NCBI GenBank assembly: GCA_905221385.1
Contig: CAJNCV010000012.1
Span: 1 to 60,016, forward strand
Direction: 5' to 3'
Origin: a bacterium
Lineage (GTDB): Bacteria; Bacillota; Bacilli; Lactobacillales; Streptococcaceae
DNA length: 60,016 nucleotides
The notes beneath the pieces were generated by a model that saw only the letters and a list, made by a program, of their open reading frames with translations, ran no database searches and had not been told where the DNA came from. Made by a program: the position numbers and the translations under genes. Below, one piece after another: positions 56,696-60,016 of the stretch. Position 1 is the stretch's first letter. Each line of letters begins with the position of its first letter.

Positions 56696-57967
56696 ATGGA
56701 AATACAGTTGATTAATTATAATGGGCGTAATGAAAATGATTATGTTGTAAAGGAGTGTAACTCATTTGGACAGGCTCATTCATTAGATTCCTATGATTTA
56801 AATATTATTGATTTGACCAGTTCGTCAATTTGGTTAAATCATTCTTCTATTACGGATTTTGAAACTCTAGTCTGCGATAATGACTTTCAAACACTATTAA
56901 CCAGCGTTTATAACTCATCTAAGACAAAATTCTTATATATTTTACCTCCAAATAATAGATTGAAAACAAAATATACGACATCCATTAGAGGAACAGGAAA
57001 AGATTTTTTGGCTAGGGAGCAACTTAAAGATATTATCAGGTATTTGGTTCATAATTTAGAAAAAGTAATACCAATTAAAATTGATTTGTATTATGAAAAA
57101 ACTCATACAAACTTGTTCGGTACAAGACTATCAGCTGATTTCTATTTTGCCCCAAGAATGGCGAAAAATTATTATGACCGTTATAATCTACCAGAGAACA
57201 TGATTTATTCTGATGGAAGTGAAAAGTTAGTATTTGTATCATGTGGTAGATATTCATTAACTACACTACAGGCTACAAACAATAACGAGTTATCAGTCTT
57301 AATACAAAACATTTTGATGGACCAAACTGAAGAGGAGGAACCTGATTGGTTTCAAGAACTACAATTTTTTGATGATAGTAAGCAGTCGGAAGTTATACAA
57401 ATAGAAAATAGAAAGATTGAAGAGTCAAAAGATAAAATAAAAATATCAGAAGCAATTATTCGTGAAAATAAACATTTTGAATCAATTTTATTTAAATCAG
57501 GATCAGAGTTAGAAGTAATTTTAAGTGAAATGTTAGAAATAATGTGTGATGTTCAAAGTGAATTTGAAGATAGAAAAAATGAAGATTATTCTTTCGAGAA
57601 AGATGGGATTCATTACATTTTTGAATTTAAAGGTCTAACAAAAGATGTAAAAAAATCAAATGTTTCACAATTAGTGACTCACGGACATATTTATGAAGAA
57701 ACAAAAGAAGTTGTTCCAGACGTAATTAAAAAGATAATCATAGTAAATCGATTTAAGGATATAAGACCTGAGGAACGGCTACCTGTTAGCAATAATGTTA
57801 TTACAGTAGCCAGCAATGCGGCTAATAATGTGTTGATAATAGATAGTCTTATTTTCTTAAAAATGTTTGAACAGTTTAAAACAGGAAAATTAAGTTCAGA
57901 AGATATACTATCTCGTTTCCGAGAAGTCGGCTTGTGTGAACTAGATAGATTGAAGGAATATGATTAA
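56696..57967 (+). CDS. Putative PD-(D/E)XK nuclease-like protein of a two-gene AT-rich module
   Basis: In this 423-aa protein the C-terminal part (about 265-415) looks like a restriction-endonuclease fold. Helix ELEVILSEMLEIM is followed by KNEDYSFEKDG (Asp297) and IFEFKGL (Glu310, Lys312). That D-x12-E-x-K spacing, with a G after the Lys and KSNVSQL next, is typical of PD-(D/E)XK enzymes. A later strand IIIVNRF and the end LIFLKMFEQFKTGKLS fit such domains. The first ~230 residues match nothing I recognise; a Lys/Glu-rich helix (about 232-265) links the halves. It overlaps the next gene by eight bases. The gene is strongly AT-rich compared with its neighbours. A defence role is inferred, not shown. 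Confidence 0.6.
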   Translation: MEIQLINYNGRNENDYVVKECNSFGQAHSLDSYDLNIIDLTSSSIWLNHSSITDFETLVCDNDFQTLLTSVYNSSKTKFLYILPPNNRLKTKYTTSIRGTGKDFLAREQLKDIIRYLVHNLEKVIPIKIDLYYEKTHTNLFGTRLSADFYFAPRMAKNYYDRYNLPENMIYSDGSEKLVFVSCGRYSLTTLQATNNNELSVLIQNILMDQTEEEEPDWFQELQFFDDSKQSEVIQIENRKIEESKDKIKISEAIIRENKHFESILFKSGSELEVILSEMLEIMCDVQSEFEDRKNEDYSFEKDGIHYIFEFKGLTKDVKKSNVSQLVTHGHIYEETKEVVPDVIKKIIIVNRFKDIRPEERLPVSNNVITVASNAANNVLIIDSLIFLKMFEQFKTGKLSSEDILSRFREVGLCELDRLKEYD

Positions 57968-58880
57968 ATCAAATATTAAACAGCATGTTGTTCCTAAAAG
58001 TTATTTAAAACGATTCGGGAAGAAAAATCTTAATAATAAAGGCTATAATATAGCAGTTAAACAATTAAAATCTAACAAAATTTTTATAGATTCAATTAAC
58101 AATGTAGCATTTAAGAAAAATTTTTATGATGTTAGTGATAAATTTAATCCGAAATATTTGGAGAATTATTTCTCCAGAGAGATTGAACCTTTATATGGAC
58201 CAGAGATGACCAATATAATTGCTTCGCTAACATTATCTCAAAAAAAGGATGATGTTTTAACAGTTTCTCAGATTCACTCGTTATCTAAAATGATCTCTTT
58301 TCAAGTATTAAGAGTACCAGGATTTTTAGAACGTAGGTTTAAGCATGGGGAAATTATGTTTGATGAGACAATCAACGAAACATCACAATGGTTTCAATTA
58401 TCTCCAGAAACAATAAAAAGCATCTTAGATGATTTTATAAATAATAAAGGTGACTTTATAAAAGATGAGACTCTTCCATTAATTGCAGATAAAGATATAT
58501 TGGATAAACTATCGGAGGTATTAGCTGATAAAATTTGGTTAATTTATTTCAATAATTCTAGTGTTCCATTTATTACGAGTGACTCTCCAGTTGTGATGTA
58601 TAATTTTATTAGAAATTCAGTTTCTTACGCTGACAACGGGGTGGGAAGAGAGGATATATTTATCTATTATCCATTATCCAGTAAAATTCTTATTAAAATA
58701 GTACCAAGGAACTTTTTGGGAGGAATTATGAAAAATTTGAATAACACATTAGGGTTTCTTTCAAATGCTGATATTTCATTTATAAATTTAGTTAATGATT
58801 TTCAAGTCAGGCATGCTGAGAAACAGATATTTGTTTATCCAGACTTCATGGATTCCTTAAAGACTATTTCTAATACATAA
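57960..58880 (+). CDS. DUF4238 domain-containing protein
   Basis: This 306-aa protein begins with the DUF4238 signature KQHVVPKSYLKRFG and has the later family motif VPFITSDSPVVMYN (compare FxTSDxPV) and IYYPLSSKILIKI. No membrane segment or signal is seen. The molecular activity of DUF4238 is not established; the His-Pro-Tyr N-terminal motif and the conserved TSDSP suggest an enzyme. Its ATG lies inside the end of the nuclease-like gene with GAAGGA just upstream, so the two are translationally coupled and probably act together. Confidence 0.75.
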   Translation: MIKSNIKQHVVPKSYLKRFGKKNLNNKGYNIAVKQLKSNKIFIDSINNVAFKKNFYDVSDKFNPKYLENYFSREIEPLYGPEMTNIIASLTLSQKKDDVLTVSQIHSLSKMISFQVLRVPGFLERRFKHGEIMFDETINETSQWFQLSPETIKSILDDFINNKGDFIKDETLPLIADKDILDKLSEVLADKIWLIYFNNSSVPFITSDSPVVMYNFIRNSVSYADNGVGREDIFIYYPLSSKILIKIVPRNFLGGIMKNLNNTLGFLSNADISFINLVNDFQVRHAEKQIFVYPDFMDSLKTISNT

Positions 58881-58889
58881 CCAAAATAA

Positions 58890-58916
58890 CTTGATATTTT
58901 TCATTTTTATATCAAG
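58890..58916. terminator. Hairpin after the DUF4238 gene
   Basis: CTTGATAT (58890-58897) pairs with ATATCAAG (58909-58916) around a T-rich loop. There is no T tract after it on the plus strand, so it is a weak terminator candidate. Confidence 0.35.
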
Positions 58917-59052
58917 ATACAAGGCTCTTGTCTTTCTTAGTTCGTTTTTTACAAAAATTTGATAAAATAGAAAGAAAATACATTTCCTTTAAAAATTAAG
59001 ATACAACTTTGTTTCCATATTTCCTGGAAACTGATAGAAAACAAGGAGAAAG

Positions 59053-59454
59053 ATGGAAACTAACCAAAAATCCCATTGTCAGCAACTCTGGGCTAGAAAT
59101 AAATATCTCGTTTTGAGCCATTCCAGCAATATTTACAATGAGATTCGCAAATATTTGAAGAATGAACAGGTGGAGCTGAGTCAGGTTCAAGAGATGATTG
59201 ACCGTGCTTGCCATATTCCAGAACATAGGGGTCAGGTTTGCAACGCTTTTCAGCATATTTGGGGCTATTTTAAAAAGAAAGCGACAGATGCTGAGCGAAA
59301 GGACTATATGCTCTTGCTGGATCGCTACCGCTTTGGTCAGGCTTCCAAGGAAGACTTAGTCGCTAAAACTCGAGAGTTGCTTGAACACTATCCAAATACC
59401 TACTTGCAACATTCGACTTTACTGAAAGGAGACCCCCATGAGACTTTGGCATGA
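59053..59454 (+). CDS. YbgA-like protein (DUF1722)
   Basis: This 133-aa protein has the DUF1722/YbgA pattern: LWARNKYLVLSHSSNIYNEI, GQVCNAFQHIWGYFKKKAT and a long helix before NTYLQHSTLL. The function is unknown; in other bacteria the domain is sometimes fused to DUF523 or found beside photolyase genes. AAGGAGAAAG precedes the ATG. It overlaps the following gene by 17 bases, and that partner is a pyrimidine-dimer-glycosylase-like protein, so a shared DNA-repair role is plausible. Confidence 0.8.
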   Translation: METNQKSHCQQLWARNKYLVLSHSSNIYNEIRKYLKNEQVELSQVQEMIDRACHIPEHRGQVCNAFQHIWGYFKKKATDAERKDYMLLLDRYRFGQASKEDLVAKTRELLEHYPNTYLQHSTLLKGDPHETLA

Positions 59455-59803
59455 GGCTTTGATTTTACAACTTCCCCGTCCGCAACTTTTGGGGCAACAT
59501 CGAGAGTGCTGCGCCCTGCGTGGTAATGGCTGGGGCAGAAAGCATGCGACGGTGGACTATGTCTTTACCCACTCGCCCTATCGTCTCTATGCCTATCATC
59601 GCTTGGTCATGGAGGAGATGGCCGACCGTGGCTACAATGTCAGTCCAGAGTGGCTGGATAAGAACTACCGTGGCAAGACCTGCCCTTCCTATGAAGGCTT
59701 GCCTGAGGAAAAGTTGGGCAATCCCATCTATAGTGAGCATGATGCAGAATACTATGAGGAGTGTCTGGCTAATCTCCGTGAGAAAGGCATTGAGTTGGTG
59801 TAA
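59438..59803 (+). CDS. Pyrimidine dimer DNA glycosylase-like protein (TIGR02328 family)
   Basis: This 121-aa protein begins MRLWHEALILQLPRPQLLGQ, then HRECCALRGNGWGRKH, VDYVFTHSPYRLYAYH and EWLDKNYRGKTCP. This is the TIGR02328/Pyr_excise family, related to T4 endonuclease V, which removes UV-induced dimers. The N-terminal residues after Met (the nucleophile in endonuclease V is the N-terminal Thr) are not identical, so enzymatic activity is uncertain. AAAGGAG lies seven bases before the ATG, inside the upstream gene. Confidence 0.75.
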   Translation: MRLWHEALILQLPRPQLLGQHRECCALRGNGWGRKHATVDYVFTHSPYRLYAYHRLVMEEMADRGYNVSPEWLDKNYRGKTCPSYEGLPEEKLGNPIYSEHDAEYYEECLANLREKGIELV

Positions 59804-59861
59804 GAGTCAGGAATAGCTCCACATTATAACTCTTCTCATAATTTTTTCGAATAATAAAGAT

Positions 59862-59895
59862 GAGACCTTTAGAGTTTTTCTAAGGTCTCCTTTTT
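59862..59895 (+). terminator. Terminator after the glycosylase-like gene
   Basis: GAGACCTTTAG pairs with CTAAGGTCTC (one bulged T) followed by CTTTTTA. Confidence 0.8.
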
Positions 59896-59918
59896 ATGAG
59901 TATTAGGATTTACTTTTA

Positions 59919-60016
59919 ATAACTTTTAAGTTATAATTTAATTATGTGACTATTAGTCCGTCTCGCTCCGTAAGGTGCGAGACAAATAAACCACCCGCTA
60001 TGCGGGTGCGCATCGA
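59919..60016. mobile_element. Hairpin-rich right edge, possible end of an IS200/IS605-type element
   Basis: Three hairpins follow one another: ATAACTT-TT-AAGTTAT (59919-59934), GTCTCGC with GCGAGAC (59960-59966/59977-59983) and CACCCGC-TAT-GCGGGTG (59992-60008). The last is GC-rich, unlike the surroundings. Such subterminal hairpins are the recognition sites of single-strand transposases (IS200/IS605), and a structured guide-type RNA is an alternative. The window ends before any transposase could be seen. Confidence 0.35.

Overview
The window looks like the chromosome of a mitis-group Streptococcus (S. mitis / oralis / infantis type, close to the pneumococcus). The evidence is the LPXTG serine-rich-repeat adhesin with a complete accessory Sec (SecA2/SecY2) cluster, a BOX intergenic repeat, a pneumococcal-type yefM-yoeB module, and the typical streptococcal gene orders yqeG-yqeH-yhbY-nadD-yqeK-rsfS, gmk-rpoZ-priA-fmt-rsmB-stpP-stkP, mvaS-mvaA and scrR-scrB / scrA-scrK. 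I saw no rRNA, tRNA or CRISPR array.

Layout. (1) 1-16460: the 3' end of a serine-rich repeat adhesin, then four glycosylation genes (GT2-GT8 fusion, acetyltransferase fusion, Gtf3-like, GT8-GT-D fusion), a further GT8 enzyme, and secY2-asp1-asp2-asp3-secA2-asp4-asp5. The cluster glycosylates, acetylates and exports the adhesin, but gtfA/gtfB are not in their usual place after asp5. (2) 16498-20388: membrane proteins (FUSC/DUF939, SstT, a short MscS, CorA). (3) 20406-28179: ribosome-assembly and NAD genes, then a methyltransferase and tmcAL, with an AT-rich OLD-family ATPase/nuclease lying between the last two. (4) 28177-31828: yefM-yoeB between 17-bp direct repeats, and a long SIR2-domain protein resembling defence-associated sirtuins. 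(5) 32161-42247: rny, gmk, rpoZ, priA, fmt, rsmB and the phosphatase/kinase pair stpP-stkP. (6) 42335-46115: a split ThrE-type exporter and the two upper mevalonate genes. (7) 46153-51969: a BOX repeat and the sucrose genes scrR, scrB, scrA and scrK around a divergent control region. (8) 52016-60016: a TVP38-like membrane protein, a helicase broken by one in-frame TGA, a repeat-rich intergenic stretch, a DUF6261-like protein, an AT-rich overlapping gene pair (PD-(D/E)XK-like nuclease plus DUF4238), a DUF1722 / pyrimidine-dimer-glycosylase-like pair, and a hairpin-rich right edge that may be the start of an IS200/IS605-type element.

The main pattern is core housekeeping operons interrupted at separate points by AT-rich, probably horizontally acquired defence-type genes: OLD at 25287, yefM-yoeB plus SIR2 at 28302-31828, and the nuclease/DUF4238 pair at 56696-58880. 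The least characterised candidate system is the overlapping nuclease-like/DUF4238 pair. The most striking non-coding feature is a nested, multi-hairpin element of about 154 bp between yqeH and yhbY (22081-22234). All functional calls come from reading motifs by eye; no database search was run.
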